A stretch of DNA of 64,000 bases from Mucilaginibacter terrae (GCF_031951985.1 NZ_JAVLVU010000001.1:5022001-5086000), one strand, 5' to 3'. Shown: positions 27,321 to 36,385, numbered from the stretch's first letter. The notes: generated by a model from the sequence alone, not told the origin. Made by a program: numbers and translations.

Positions 27321-28736
27321 ATGTTATCTAAAAAGCTTAAATCAATTTTTTTATCAGCATGTGCGTTATTAGCACTTAACGTAATATGCAAAGGCCAGGG
27401 TGCCAGGCCAGTTACTAAACACTCATTAAATGAGTTGCAGCAACAGTTTGTCGACCTGCGGTTCGGTATGTTTATTCATTTCAATATACCAACCTACATG
27501 AACCAGGATTGGCCCGATCCGGAGGCTCCGGCCAGCTTATTTAATCCTAAGAAGTTGAACGCCGATCAATGGGCCAAGGCAGCTAAATCAGCCAATATGA
27601 GTTATGGCTGTTTAACTACCAAACACCATAGCGGTTTTTGCATTTGGGATACCAAAAGTACCGATTACAATGTGATGAACAGCCCTTACAAAAAGGATGT
27701 GGTAAAGCAGTTTACTGATGCTTTCAGGGCTAATGGCTTAAAAGTAATGTTGTACTATTCTATTTTAGATACCCACCATAAGTTGCGCCCCAATCAAATT
27801 ACACCCAAACACATTGAAATGATTAAAACGCAGCTTACCGAATTGCTTACCAAATACGGTAAAATAGAAGCGTTAATAATTGATGGGTGGGATGCGCCAT
27901 GGTCGCGTATCAGTTACGATGATGTGCCGTTCGAAGATATCTATTATCTCATCAAATCTTTGCAGCCCGAGTGTTTGGTAATGGATTTGAACGGTGCCAA
28001 ATACCCTGCCGAAGGATTGTATTATACCGATATTAAAACCTATGAAATGGGGGCAGGCCAGCGCATGGCAAAGGATAGCAAAAGAATGCCGTCACTTGCT
28101 TGTTTACCTATTAACCGCGCCTGGTTCTGGAAAACTGATTTCCCGGAAAAACCGGTAAGGGAACCGCAAAAAATAGTGAGTGAGCTTATAAAGCCTTTAA
28201 ATGACGCAAGCTGTAATTTTATTTTAAATGTAGCGCCTAATCGCGATGGTTTAATTGATGAAAATGCACTGGCAAGTTTAACAGAAGTAGGTAAACTTTG
28301 GAAGAATGATGGCCCTACCACCAAACTTTCGCCGCTCGAAGCACCTATTATTTCAAGCAATATTGCTATTAACCAGGCTGCTAACTCCAGCTGGAGCGAT
28401 GATATGAACATTATGGATTTTGCCAATGACGATAAATATGATTCGTCGTGGGATTCGAACCCAACAGTAAAAGAACCATGGTTTGAAATCGACTTCAAAA
28501 ACGAAAAAAGCTTTAATGCCATTGTAGTTGCCGAGCAAAAAGCCAACATCAATAAATACAAATTACAGTATTGGGATGGTGCAGCCTGGAAGGAGCTATT
28601 CAATGGTACCAATACCGATCGTATTAAGCTTCATCGCTTTAACAGGGTGTGGGGCAGCAAAGTTCGCATTAATATAGAAGGTTATGCTCAAACACCGTCA
28701 ATTGCCGAGTTCCAGGTATTTAACGAAAGACGATAG
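27321..28736 (+). CDS. GH29 alpha-L-fucosidase with C-terminal F5/8-type discoidin domain
   Basis: The signal peptide ends near CKGQG. The catalytic domain (about residues 30-330) starts QQQFVDLRFGMFIHFNIPTYM and has MSYGCLTTKHHSGFCIWDTKSTDYNV, both strong GH29 motifs. EALIIDGWDAPW holds the probable nucleophile Asp, and ASCNFILNVAPNRDGLIDE is near the end of the barrel. The last roughly 130 residues (INQAANSSWSDD...SWDSNPTVKEPWFEIDF...KLHRFNRVWGSKVRI) form a discoidin-like carbohydrate-binding module. It should release alpha-fucose in the periplasm or at the surface. Its presence means the target glycan contains fucose as well as mannose. Confidence 0.93.
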   Translation: MLSKKLKSIFLSACALLALNVICKGQGARPVTKHSLNELQQQFVDLRFGMFIHFNIPTYMNQDWPDPEAPASLFNPKKLNADQWAKAAKSANMSYGCLTTKHHSGFCIWDTKSTDYNVMNSPYKKDVVKQFTDAFRANGLKVMLYYSILDTHHKLRPNQITPKHIEMIKTQLTELLTKYGKIEALIIDGWDAPWSRISYDDVPFEDIYYLIKSLQPECLVMDLNGAKYPAEGLYYTDIKTYEMGAGQRMAKDSKRMPSLACLPINRAWFWKTDFPEKPVREPQKIVSELIKPLNDASCNFILNVAPNRDGLIDENALASLTEVGKLWKNDGPTTKLSPLEAPIISSNIAINQAANSSWSDDMNIMDFANDDKYDSSWDSNPTVKEPWFEIDFKNEKSFNAIVVAEQKANINKYKLQYWDGAAWKELFNGTNTDRIKLHRFNRVWGSKVRINIEGYAQTPSIAEFQVFNERR

Positions 28737-28774
28737 ATCTGAGAGGTTTCTAATCCCCAATAACTTCATTTTTT

Positions 28775-31048
28775 ATGATGAAAATTAATATATGTGCTTG
28801 TTTTTTGCTTTGGGCAACTTTAGCACAAGCCCAGCAAAAGTCTAAATTTACAAGCTACGTAAACCCGTTTATTGGTACCGGTGCGGTTGATAAAAATAGC
28901 TTATCCGGAAGCAACTTTCCGGGGCCTACCATGCCTTTCGGCTTTGTTCAGATTAGCCCCGATACACAGGATAATCCCGACAATCCTGCTTCGGGGTATG
29001 ATTATAATGATAAAACCATAGTAGGTTTTAGTCATACCCATTTAAGCGGTACGGGCGTGGCCGATTTGTTCGACGTATTGTTTATGCCCGCCACCGGGCC
29101 AATACTACCTGTACCCGGCGATGCCAATAAACCGCAGAGTGGTTATCGTTCGCGCTTTTCACATCAGGATGAAGCCGCCCGGCCAGGATACTACCAGGTT
29201 AAACTGCAAGACTATGGCATTAATGCCGAACTTACCGCAACGGAGCATACAGGTATACACCGTTACACCTTTCCTAAAACCGGAAATGGGCATGTGATCA
29301 TAGATATGGATCATTCCTTAAATAAAAAGCGCGATTACTGGTCGTGCAAAATTATTGGTGCTGAGATAAAGGTTGTGGACAATAAAACCGTAGAAGGCTA
29401 CCGCATTATTACAGGTTGGGCAAAGCTCAGGAAGGTATATTTTCATGCCGAATTTTCGCAGCCCATAGTTAGCCAAACCCTGTTTAACGGCAGCCAACCT
29501 TTTGAAAGCATTAACATCATTAATGGTACAAACATTAAAGCTGCGCTCAATTTTAACACCACTTCAAATCAGCAGCTTTTAGTAAAGGTGGCTTTATCAC
29601 CGGTGAGTATTGACAATGCCCGGCAAAATATGAAAGCAGAGTTGCCTGGTTGGAATTTTGACGAAACGGTTAATAAAGCAAGCAGCGCGTGGGAAAAAGA
29701 GCTAAGTAAGATCGAGATTGAAGGTACCCAAGAACAAAAGCAGATATTTTACACCGGCATGTACCACGCGTTTACGCAGCCCAATAACATGGCCGATGTA
29801 AATGGTGATTATCAGGCTACCGACATGACCATTAAAAACGCGCCTGATAAAAAGCATTATTCAACATTTTCATTGTGGGATACCTATCGTGCTGCGCATC
29901 CATTGTATACGCTTATACAGCCCGAGCGCACAGCAAATTTTATTAACAGTATGATGCGGCAGTATGATACATACGGTTATTTACCAATATGGCAATTGTG
30001 GGGCGATGAGAATTATTGTATGATAGGCAACCATGCCATACCAGTTATTGTTGATGCTGCGTTAAAAGGGCTTAAAGGTTTTGATTTAGATAAAGCTTAT
30101 CAAGCAGTAAAAGGTTCTTCAAACATTGATCACCCTGGCTCACCATTCGCTGTGTGGGAAAAGTATAAATACATCCCCGAAGACCTGCAATCACAATCGG
30201 TATCAATTACGCTGGAAATGGCTTATGACGACTGGTGCGTTGCCCAGCTGGCTAAAAAGTTAGGGAAGAACGATGACTATGAGCATTTTATGCAGCGCTC
30301 GGAGTTTTACCAAAACCTTTACGATAAGCAAACCGGTTTTTTCAGGGCTAAAAATAAAAACGGTGATTGGATTGCGCCGTTTAACCCGCTGCAGTATGGA
30401 GGTAACGGTGGCAACCCTTATACCGAGGGCAATGCCTGGCAGTACTTTTGGTATGTGCCGCAAAATATACCGGGCTTAATCAAGCTCGTGGGCGGAAATA
30501 AAGCTTTTACGGCTAAGCTCGATCAGTTTTTTTCTTTAAAAGATCTTCCGGGCGAGGTAAATGGCAATGCCTCCGGTTTTATTGGCCAGTATGCACATGG
30601 CAACGAGCCCAGTCATCATGTGGCTTACTTGTATAATTATGCCCAGCAACCCTGGAAAACGCAAAGCTATGTTGCCAAAGTATTAAACGAACTCTACAAC
30701 AATTCATCATCAGGCTACTCGGGTAACGAAGATTGTGGACAAATGTCGTCCTGGTATATTTTCAGTGCAATGGGCTTCTATCCGGTGAATCCGGCAAATG
30801 GCCTGTATAGCATTGGTTCGCCTGTTTTAAAACAAGCTATAATTAAGCTTGATAATGGAAAAACATTTACAGTAACTACACAAAATGCTGCAAAAGCAAA
30901 CTGCTACATCCAATCGCTAAAGTTAAATGGTAAGCCTTATACGCATACCTACCTTACCCATGAAGATATTTTGAGAGGCGGAAAGCTTGAATTTGTAATG
31001 GGCAGCAAACCTAATTATAAGTGGGGCACAGGCAACACAAGTAACTAA
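28775..31048 (+). CDS. GH92 exo-alpha-mannosidase, canonical active site
   Basis: A signal peptide (MMKINICACFLLWATLAQAQQ) precedes the domain YVNPFIGTGAVDKNSLSGSN, FPGPTMPFGFVQISPDT. Later come FSLWDTYRAAHPLYTLIQPE, IGQYAHGNEPSHHVAYLYNYA with the general-acid Glu611, and SGNEDCGQMSSWYIFSAMGFYPV with the Asp pair region. The intact GNEP motif fits alpha-1,2 (or alpha-1,3/1,4) exo-mannosidase activity. It differs from the first GH92 of the locus at exactly this acid, so the two enzymes are not redundant. Linkage specificity cannot be read with certainty. Confidence 0.94.
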   Translation: MMKINICACFLLWATLAQAQQKSKFTSYVNPFIGTGAVDKNSLSGSNFPGPTMPFGFVQISPDTQDNPDNPASGYDYNDKTIVGFSHTHLSGTGVADLFDVLFMPATGPILPVPGDANKPQSGYRSRFSHQDEAARPGYYQVKLQDYGINAELTATEHTGIHRYTFPKTGNGHVIIDMDHSLNKKRDYWSCKIIGAEIKVVDNKTVEGYRIITGWAKLRKVYFHAEFSQPIVSQTLFNGSQPFESINIINGTNIKAALNFNTTSNQQLLVKVALSPVSIDNARQNMKAELPGWNFDETVNKASSAWEKELSKIEIEGTQEQKQIFYTGMYHAFTQPNNMADVNGDYQATDMTIKNAPDKKHYSTFSLWDTYRAAHPLYTLIQPERTANFINSMMRQYDTYGYLPIWQLWGDENYCMIGNHAIPVIVDAALKGLKGFDLDKAYQAVKGSSNIDHPGSPFAVWEKYKYIPEDLQSQSVSITLEMAYDDWCVAQLAKKLGKNDDYEHFMQRSEFYQNLYDKQTGFFRAKNKNGDWIAPFNPLQYGGNGGNPYTEGNAWQYFWYVPQNIPGLIKLVGGNKAFTAKLDQFFSLKDLPGEVNGNASGFIGQYAHGNEPSHHVAYLYNYAQQPWKTQSYVAKVLNELYNNSSSGYSGNEDCGQMSSWYIFSAMGFYPVNPANGLYSIGSPVLKQAIIKLDNGKTFTVTTQNAAKANCYIQSLKLNGKPYTHTYLTHEDILRGGKLEFVMGSKPNYKWGTGNTSN

Positions 31049-31059
31049 AGAAACAACGT

Positions 31060-32199
31060 ATGAAAATTAAGTTAATAGCTATTATTTGCCTGCTGCCCGC
31101 AATAGCAGTAGCGCAAAAGTCAAATTTCACAATCTCGGGACAGATAGGAAAACTTGGGAAACCAGCCAAGGTATATATAGATTATTCGGATAACGGCACC
31201 AATCATGAAGATTCGGCCCTGGTTATTGATGGTAAGTTTAAGCTTGCCGGAATGGTAAGCGGCATTACCACCTCACGCATATCGCTCGACCATACAGGTG
31301 AAGGCAAGGCACATTCCATTTATGCGCCCAATGCCGATGTGGTTTATATTTACTTTGGTAAAGAAAACATAGTGTTTCGTTCTGCCGATTCATTGGCAAA
31401 TGCCGTAGTTGCCGGTTCCAAAGTTTATGATGAATTTCAGGCTTACAACAAACAAATAGGGGGTACTATAATGGCGCTTACCAAAGCCGTTAATGCTGAA
31501 TTTTCCAGCGGTACACCCGCGCAGCAAAAGGATACAGCCTTTATTAAGGCCGTTGATGCCCGCTTCCGTCGTAACATAGAAAAAAGAAATGAAAAGCAAT
31601 TTGAGTTTGCCCGAAACAACCCTGACTCATACTTCGCCTTGGTTGCGCTTTCCGAATCGGCAGGTACTAAAGTTGATGTAAATAAGGTTGAGCCTGTTTA
31701 CAAAGCCCTGAAGGCCGAATATCGAAATACCGATATGGGCAAAGAGCTTGAGCAGCGCATAGAAGCTGCAGGCACCACTGCAGTAGGTGTACAGGCACCC
31801 GAATTTACGCAGAATAACGTAGAGGGTAAACCCGTTTCACTTTCAAGCCTCAAAGGCAAGTATGTGCTTATAGAGTTTTGGGCAAGCTGGTGTGCGCCTT
31901 GCCGTGCAGGCAACCCCAACCTGGTTAAGCAATACGAACTTTATAAAGACAAAGGTTTTGAAATAATTTCGGTATCGCTTGATAACGTGAAAGACAGGTG
32001 GATTGATGCGATAAAAAAAGACGGCTTGCCATGGTTACAGGTATCTGATTTAAAGGGCTGGAATAATGCCGTTGGACGCTTGTATGGTGTACGGGCCGTA
32101 CCTCAAAGTTTTTTGTTAGATAAAGAAGGAAAAGTGATTGGTAACACCCTGCGTGATGAAACACTTAACGCTAAACTGGCTGAGTTATTCAATAACTAA
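31060..32199 (+). CDS. TlpA-like thiol-disulfide oxidoreductase with N-terminal DUF4369-type domain
   Basis: The signal peptide ends at AVAQK. The first roughly 110 residues (FTISGQIGKLGKPAKVYIDYSDNG...SALVIDGKFKLAGMV) match the beta-rich domain that precedes many Bacteroidota thioredoxins. After a helical linker, residues 245-379 form a redoxin fold: GVQAPEFTQNNVEGKPVSLSSLKGKYVLIEFWASWCAPCRAG with Cys278 and Cys281, then GVRAVPQSFLLDKEGKVI. It probably keeps thiols of exported proteins reduced. As the last gene of locus 1, it may serve its exported enzymes; the zinc-peptidase-like protein has several cysteines. Confidence 0.92.
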   Translation: MKIKLIAIICLLPAIAVAQKSNFTISGQIGKLGKPAKVYIDYSDNGTNHEDSALVIDGKFKLAGMVSGITTSRISLDHTGEGKAHSIYAPNADVVYIYFGKENIVFRSADSLANAVVAGSKVYDEFQAYNKQIGGTIMALTKAVNAEFSSGTPAQQKDTAFIKAVDARFRRNIEKRNEKQFEFARNNPDSYFALVALSESAGTKVDVNKVEPVYKALKAEYRNTDMGKELEQRIEAAGTTAVGVQAPEFTQNNVEGKPVSLSSLKGKYVLIEFWASWCAPCRAGNPNLVKQYELYKDKGFEIISVSLDNVKDRWIDAIKKDGLPWLQVSDLKGWNNAVGRLYGVRAVPQSFLLDKEGKVIGNTLRDETLNAKLAELFNN

Positions 32200-32313
32200 T
32201 CTGGTTATTCCATCTGTTTACTACAATCAATTATATAAAAAAACAGATACGAGGGTTAAATACCCTTTCATCTCAAGAAGCCATCAGGCAATAGTTTAAT
32301 AGTTATCCCTCCC

Positions 32314-32347
32314 GGAAGCCGGAATTTTTCCGGCTTCCCTCTTTTTT
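32314..32347 (+). terminator. intrinsic terminator closing locus 1
   Basis: An 11-base perfect stem (GGAAGCCGGAA/TTCCGGCTTCC) with a 3-base loop is followed by CTCTTTTTT. It lies 115 bases after the TlpA-like gene and just before the protease gene. The ATG at 32349 falls right after the T-run, which argues for the protease start at 32367. Confidence 0.92.
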
Positions 32348-32366
32348 AATGTTATCCCATTTTTTT

Positions 32367-34079
32367 ATGATTAAGATTAAAAGCAATTATGTCATCATCA
32401 CCATATGCTTTATAATAATCTTTACACTGGTAACCCGCGCACAAACCAGTAGTATAAGGCAAATAAAAAATAATGTAAGCGGCTTAACCAAGGGCGTTCA
32501 TTATGCAATTGCTAAAGGTTATCAGGCATCAGTATTAATGTGGCAAATTGATGCCGAATCAGGCGCCCGTATGAGTGCTCAGTTTAGCGGTGTGGTGGTA
32601 AGTAAAGATGGTGTTATACTAAGCGCGGCTCATGTTGTAATGCCCGATAAAACGTATAAAGTGATGTTTCCGGATGGCCGCGAATGTGTGGCTAAAGGTT
32701 TAGGACGCATAACCATACCTCCAACTTTTATGCTACCTGATGCCGCTATGCTAAAAATTACAAGGAAAGGTGCGTGGCCATTTGCAGAAATGGGATGGTC
32801 ATCCATATTAAAAGTTAATACGCCATGTATAAGTATTGCTTACCCCGAGAGCCAGGAGCAACGTAAACCAATGGTGAGATTTGGTCGAATTACATTGCTT
32901 AAAAATGAATACGGGTTCCTTCAATCGAGTTGCGTTATGGAGCCGGGTGATTCAGGAGGGCCTTTGTTTGACTTAAATGGCCGGGTTATTGGTATACATA
33001 GCGGTATTCAAATACCCGAAGTAATTAACTACGAAGTGCCAATTGATACCTATCGCAAATTTTGGCAAGCGTTAAGCAGGCCGGTTAACTATACATCTCT
33101 ACCTTCTGATTCCGGTATAGTTACTGTTGATCCTTCAATTAAAGAAAGCAGCACAATATTTAACTCAAAAGATGTAATTGAATATTTAAAATCAAAGTTG
33201 GGCTGCGTAAAAATCAGCAGTGTAATAGATGGGCAAGAACAGCAAATTTTAGCAACCTTGCTATCAACAAAAGGTATGGTGGTTAAGCCTGCATACTATA
33301 ATAAATCAATATTAGTAAGCAAAAGCTCACAGGTAGGCGAGCGGCCTGTAATTACAACGCCCGGCGGTAAAGCTATTAATGCCAGGGTAATAGCACGAAG
33401 CCAAACAAACGACCTTGTTTTGCTACTTGCAGATCATGTTGTTGAGGGGGGCATAAAGTTCGATAAGCTTAAAACTGATGCCATTGACTTTACAAACTTA
33501 GGCATGTTTTTAATTTCTCCCCGTCCTGATTCTGCTGCTAAAATCGGAGTGTTCGGAAGTTTGCTGTTAAATCTGCCTAAAATAACGAGTTACGGGTACA
33601 TTGGCGCAGCAACCGATGTTAAAAACGATCAACTGATCATAACATTTATTCAACCTAACAGTGCAGCGCAAATTAGTGGGTTGCAAACCGGTGATGTAAT
33701 ACAAGCGGTGGATGGCAAACGGGTGGAAGATGCGCTTGATTTTTTAAAAGCACTTGAAAAGTTTAATGCAGGAGATACCACCTCAATCAAAATATTCAGA
33801 AATAACAGCGAGTATACTAAACGGGTAGTGTTAAAATACCCTCCGCAAAAGCCAGCAACACATCCGGCCGATTTGTTTGCCGGCGGAAAGAGCTTGCATA
33901 GGGATGGTTTTAACAAAGTGTTTGTTCACGACTCAGCCATAAAAGCAGCCGAATGCCGAGGCCCTGTATATGACACTAATGGCAGATTACTGGGCATTAA
34001 TATAGCCAGACTGAGCAGAACAAGCACAGTAGCCATACCTGCAGCCACAATTAAAAAAATTGTATTAAGTAATTTATAA
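32367..34079 (+). CDS. exported trypsin-like serine protease with PDZ and a second, degenerate protease domain
   Basis: The start MIKIKSNYVIITICF gives a signal peptide ending at TRAQT. Domain 1 (about residues 30-245) has the full triad: His89 in LSAAHVV, Asp125 in LPDAAMLKI, and Ser196 in MEPGDSGGPLFDLNGRVIGIHSG. Domain 2 (about 260-570) has the same strand order, but Gly/Met where His is expected (LSTKGMVVKPAYY). NDLVLLLAD keeps the Asp-like position, and ECRGPVYDTNGRLLGINIARL replaces GDSGGP. A PDZ domain (about 405-490, PNSAAQISGLQTGDVIQAVDG) is set inside domain 2, before its last strands. HtrA-like envelope quality control is a reasonable role. It is separated from locus 1 by a terminator. 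Confidence 0.88.
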   Translation: MIKIKSNYVIITICFIIIFTLVTRAQTSSIRQIKNNVSGLTKGVHYAIAKGYQASVLMWQIDAESGARMSAQFSGVVVSKDGVILSAAHVVMPDKTYKVMFPDGRECVAKGLGRITIPPTFMLPDAAMLKITRKGAWPFAEMGWSSILKVNTPCISIAYPESQEQRKPMVRFGRITLLKNEYGFLQSSCVMEPGDSGGPLFDLNGRVIGIHSGIQIPEVINYEVPIDTYRKFWQALSRPVNYTSLPSDSGIVTVDPSIKESSTIFNSKDVIEYLKSKLGCVKISSVIDGQEQQILATLLSTKGMVVKPAYYNKSILVSKSSQVGERPVITTPGGKAINARVIARSQTNDLVLLLADHVVEGGIKFDKLKTDAIDFTNLGMFLISPRPDSAAKIGVFGSLLLNLPKITSYGYIGAATDVKNDQLIITFIQPNSAAQISGLQTGDVIQAVDGKRVEDALDFLKALEKFNAGDTTSIKIFRNNSEYTKRVVLKYPPQKPATHPADLFAGGKSLHRDGFNKVFVHDSAIKAAECRGPVYDTNGRLLGINIARLSRTSTVAIPAATIKKIVLSNL

Positions 34080-34111
34080 CCAAGTCGTGTAAGTAAGTGA
34101 TACCTTCACAT

Positions 34112-34426
34112 TTAGCGCATGGTATCCATATCAATTCTTAGTTTTTTGATGAGTGCCTCATCAGCAGTTGTGGCATAGGCGCCGTAAGCTTCCACTAATA
34201 CTCCCTTTTGTCTTTCAATAGTGCTTATACCATACAGTATGCTGCTATCCGAAGGATCTGTTTCGCCCTCAAACCTGTAAACTTTATCTACATGAAATTC
34301 TTCGGCATAAAATTGCTTGGAAAGTTGTGGACAATCCAGGTAGTTTTCTTTCAAATTGAAATCTAAATCATATCCATTGCTGCGGAGGTCGTTCAGTGCC
34401 TCGATGAGTGTATCAAATGTTTTCAT
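34112..34426 (-). CDS. conserved hypothetical protein, about 100 residues
   Basis: A small soluble protein with no signal: KTFDTLIEALNDLRSNGYDLDFNL, then LSKQFYAEEFHVDKVYRFEGETDPSDSSILYGIST, GVLVEAYGAYA. Proteins of this pattern are widespread in Bacteroidota and are sometimes labelled 'phosphoribosylpyrophosphate synthetase', which the sequence does not support: there is no PRPP-binding motif and the length is a third of that enzyme. It converges on the protease gene. Confidence 0.75.
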   Translation of the reverse strand: MKTFDTLIEALNDLRSNGYDLDFNLKENYLDCPQLSKQFYAEEFHVDKVYRFEGETDPSDSSILYGISTIERQKGVLVEAYGAYATTADEALIKKLRIDMDTMR

Positions 34427-34736
34427 AGCCTATTATAGTATAAATTGTATGCCAGGTATTAAAGTTTTGGAAAACAGTACTTTATTGAATTTTTTCTAAT
34501 CTTCAAAATACTATTATTCGTCAATTTACTAAACATAGTTTAAGGTACAATACATTCTTAACATAAATAAGATTATACATCTTAATTAACAGCACTTGAG
34601 CGCTAATAATCCGGATGATCTCATAAAATAACGTTATGTCGTTATTGGTAAAGTGATAAAATAGATGTTAACTATTTGTTTTTCAGTTAAATAGTAATTG
34701 GTTGATTGTTTGGTAACTGTATCTGAAAATTAAGCT
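34427..34736. promoter_or_regulatory. 310-base intergenic region, divergent promoters
   Basis: This AT-rich gap lies between the hypothetical gene (-) and the MaoC gene (+). It contains the operator-like AATAACG-N6-CGTTATT at 34627-34646, described separately. No gene is seen in it. Confidence 0.5.
34627..34646. promoter_or_regulatory. palindromic operator-like site A (AATAACG-N6-CGTTATT)
   Basis: Perfect 7-base arms AATAACG (34627-34633) and CGTTATT (34640-34646) are separated by TTATGT. It lies 90 bases upstream of the MaoC start. The same arms and spacing occur in the centre of the 44-bp palindrome at 40255-40298, with 23 of 30 aligned bases equal, and in a weaker form at 37648-37667. Confidence 0.6.
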
Positions 34737-35240
34737 ATGCAAACAACCAATCAATCAAACGCAGAAAAGTCATTTGATCCAAACGACTTCCTGATCGTGC
34801 CAGCCCGGTCATTTGAAGATCTGCAGGTAGGCGAAATATTCCGCGCCCCAAGCCGCACGCTCACTGATGCGCATTCAGCTGCATTTCAAACCGTATCATG
34901 TGATAATCATCCGGTTCATTATGACAACGTATGGGCTCAAAAGCACGGGCATAAAGCGCCGGTAGTACACGGTTTGCAAGTATTAGCTTTCACCGCTCCA
35001 GGTGCCACAATGTTCCCTCATGTTATTGGCGAAGTATTTATTGCCTTTACAGAATTGAACTGCAAATTTTTAAAAGAGGTTAATTCCGGTGATACCTTAT
35101 ACCCGGCCATCCGTATTATTTCACTTACTCCGCAGGGTGCCACCGGAATAGTGGAAACCGAAGCTACCATACACAATCAAAATGGGGAGTTGGTGTTAAC
35201 CGGAACCCACAAATATTTATTAAAAACAGCTGCTAATTAA
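34737..35240 (+). CDS. MaoC-family (R)-hydratase, hotdog fold
   Basis: A 167-residue single hotdog domain contains FEDLQVGEIFRAPSRTLTDAHSAAFQTVSCDNHPVHYD. The TDAH...D.HPVH motif is the catalytic Asp/His hydratase motif of MaoC enzymes, followed by PVVHGLQVLAF. Relatives hydrate enoyl-CoA or act on mesaconyl/methylmalyl-type CoA esters. The gene starts a three-gene run with an alpha/beta hydrolase (13-base gap) and a DUF2630 protein (10-base gap). The substrate is unknown. Site A upstream is a likely control element. Confidence 0.88.
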   Translation: MQTTNQSNAEKSFDPNDFLIVPARSFEDLQVGEIFRAPSRTLTDAHSAAFQTVSCDNHPVHYDNVWAQKHGHKAPVVHGLQVLAFTAPGATMFPHVIGEVFIAFTELNCKFLKEVNSGDTLYPAIRIISLTPQGATGIVETEATIHNQNGELVLTGTHKYLLKTAAN

Positions 35241-35253
35241 ATCAATAAAAATC

Positions 35254-36018
35254 ATGGATAATATATTAAAAGATCAAGTGCCTGCCGGACAAAAAAACTT
35301 CGTTTTAGTTCATGGAGCTTGGCAGGCACCGTATGCCTGGAACACCGTTAAAGAACTATTACTTGCCGAAGGCTTTAATGTTTCAGTAATACAATTGCCC
35401 GGTCACGGTGCTGATAATACACCACATAACTTGCTGCATATGGAAACTTATATTAACCATGTGGCCGGTGAGATTAAAAAGATTGGCTTGCCTGTAATTT
35501 TGGTTGGCCACAGCATGGCAGGCATTATTATATCAGGTGTAGCCGAAATTTTGCCGCAAACGGTTGATAAACTGGTTTATTTAGCTGCCTATCTTCCTAA
35601 AGATGGAGATTCGGCTTATTCCATATCGCTTAATGACAAACAATCGCTGCTGGGAGCATCACTGATCGTATCTGAAGACCAGGTGGAGTTTGACATTAAC
35701 AAAGAAGATGTAACCCATATTTTTTGCCAGGATGCGACCGATGAGGTTAAACAGCTTGTAATGGAAAATTATCGCCCGGAACCAGGCGCTCCTTTTGGCG
35801 AACCTGTGGCGCTGAGCCATGAAAGTTTTGGTAGCGTTCCGAAGTATTACATTGAAACCGAATTGGATAACGGTATTGGTAGTATCCTGCAAAAACAAAT
35901 GATTGCTGCTGCTGCTGTTAAAAATAGCTATGCTATTAATAGCGGTCACTTACCGGCACTATCCAAACCAAAAGAAGTGAGTGAAATTTTAAAACAGATA
36001 GCATTTCAGAACAATTAA
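35254..36018 (+). CDS. alpha/beta hydrolase, methylesterase/hydroxynitrile-lyase-like (cytosolic)
   Basis: No signal peptide. KNFVLVHGAWQAPYAWNTVKELLLAEG gives the oxyanion loop. LVGHSMAGIIISGVAE holds nucleophile Ser87, and the C-terminal INSGHLPALSKPKEV the catalytic His. The pattern 'LVHGAW...W..V...L...G..V...LPGHG' is typical of the plant-methylesterase/EstC-like group with small ester substrates. It is clearly a paralogue of the exported hydrolase at 59921 and of the decayed copy at 58345-58975 (shared LVYLAAYLPKDGDS and YRPEPGAP...FGSVPKYYI blocks). Probably co-transcribed with the MaoC gene. Confidence 0.9.
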   Translation: MDNILKDQVPAGQKNFVLVHGAWQAPYAWNTVKELLLAEGFNVSVIQLPGHGADNTPHNLLHMETYINHVAGEIKKIGLPVILVGHSMAGIIISGVAEILPQTVDKLVYLAAYLPKDGDSAYSISLNDKQSLLGASLIVSEDQVEFDINKEDVTHIFCQDATDEVKQLVMENYRPEPGAPFGEPVALSHESFGSVPKYYIETELDNGIGSILQKQMIAAAAVKNSYAINSGHLPALSKPKEVSEILKQIAFQNN

Positions 36019-36028
36019 TTATTTTATT

Positions 36029-36262
36029 ATGGAAGACGGCCAAATACTACATCATATTAAAAAACTAACAGAAACCGAAGAGCAGCTTTGGACAAAAGCA
36101 GAGCTTAATGAGCAAGAAGTTGATCAGTTGCACCGCATGAAACTGGAGCTTGACCAATGCTGGGATTTATTAAGGCACCGCAGGGCTTTAAGAGACTCTG
36201 GTCAAAACCCCGACAAGGCGCAACCGAGAGATATAGATTCTATTGAGAATGATGTAAAATAA
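36029..36262 (+). CDS. DUF2630-family small protein
   Basis: A 77-residue, mostly helical charged protein: ILHHIKKLTETEEQLWTKAELNEQEVDQLHRMKLELDQCWDLLRHRRALRDSG. The LDQCWDLLRQRRA-type block and the N-terminal 'I...I..L..EE..L' helix match DUF2630, a family I know mainly from Actinobacteria. It follows the hydrolase gene by 10 bases, and a terminator lies about 90 bases downstream. Function is unknown; a short coiled coil is likely. Its occurrence here may reflect transfer. Confidence 0.8.
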   Translation: MEDGQILHHIKKLTETEEQLWTKAELNEQEVDQLHRMKLELDQCWDLLRHRRALRDSGQNPDKAQPRDIDSIENDVK

Positions 36263-36351
36263 TTGTAATAATAGTCTCTTTACAGTAGGCTTGTTACATG
36301 TTTAACTCACTTTTATAATCGCAGTTATATTTGAGATTTCAACCATTAAAA

Positions 36352-36385
36352 GGGCAATAACCATAGGGGTATTGCCTTTTTATTT
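36352..36385 (+). terminator. intrinsic terminator after the MaoC-hydrolase-DUF2630 run
   Basis: GGCAATA pairs with TATTGCC, with extra GG·CC pairs inside, and CTTTTTATTT follows. It lies about 90 bases after the DUF2630 gene. Confidence 0.75.

Noticed and set aside
34112-34426. Phosphoribosylpyrophosphate synthetase, a label sometimes given to such proteins
   Set aside because: Only 104 residues and no PRPP or ATP-binding motif.
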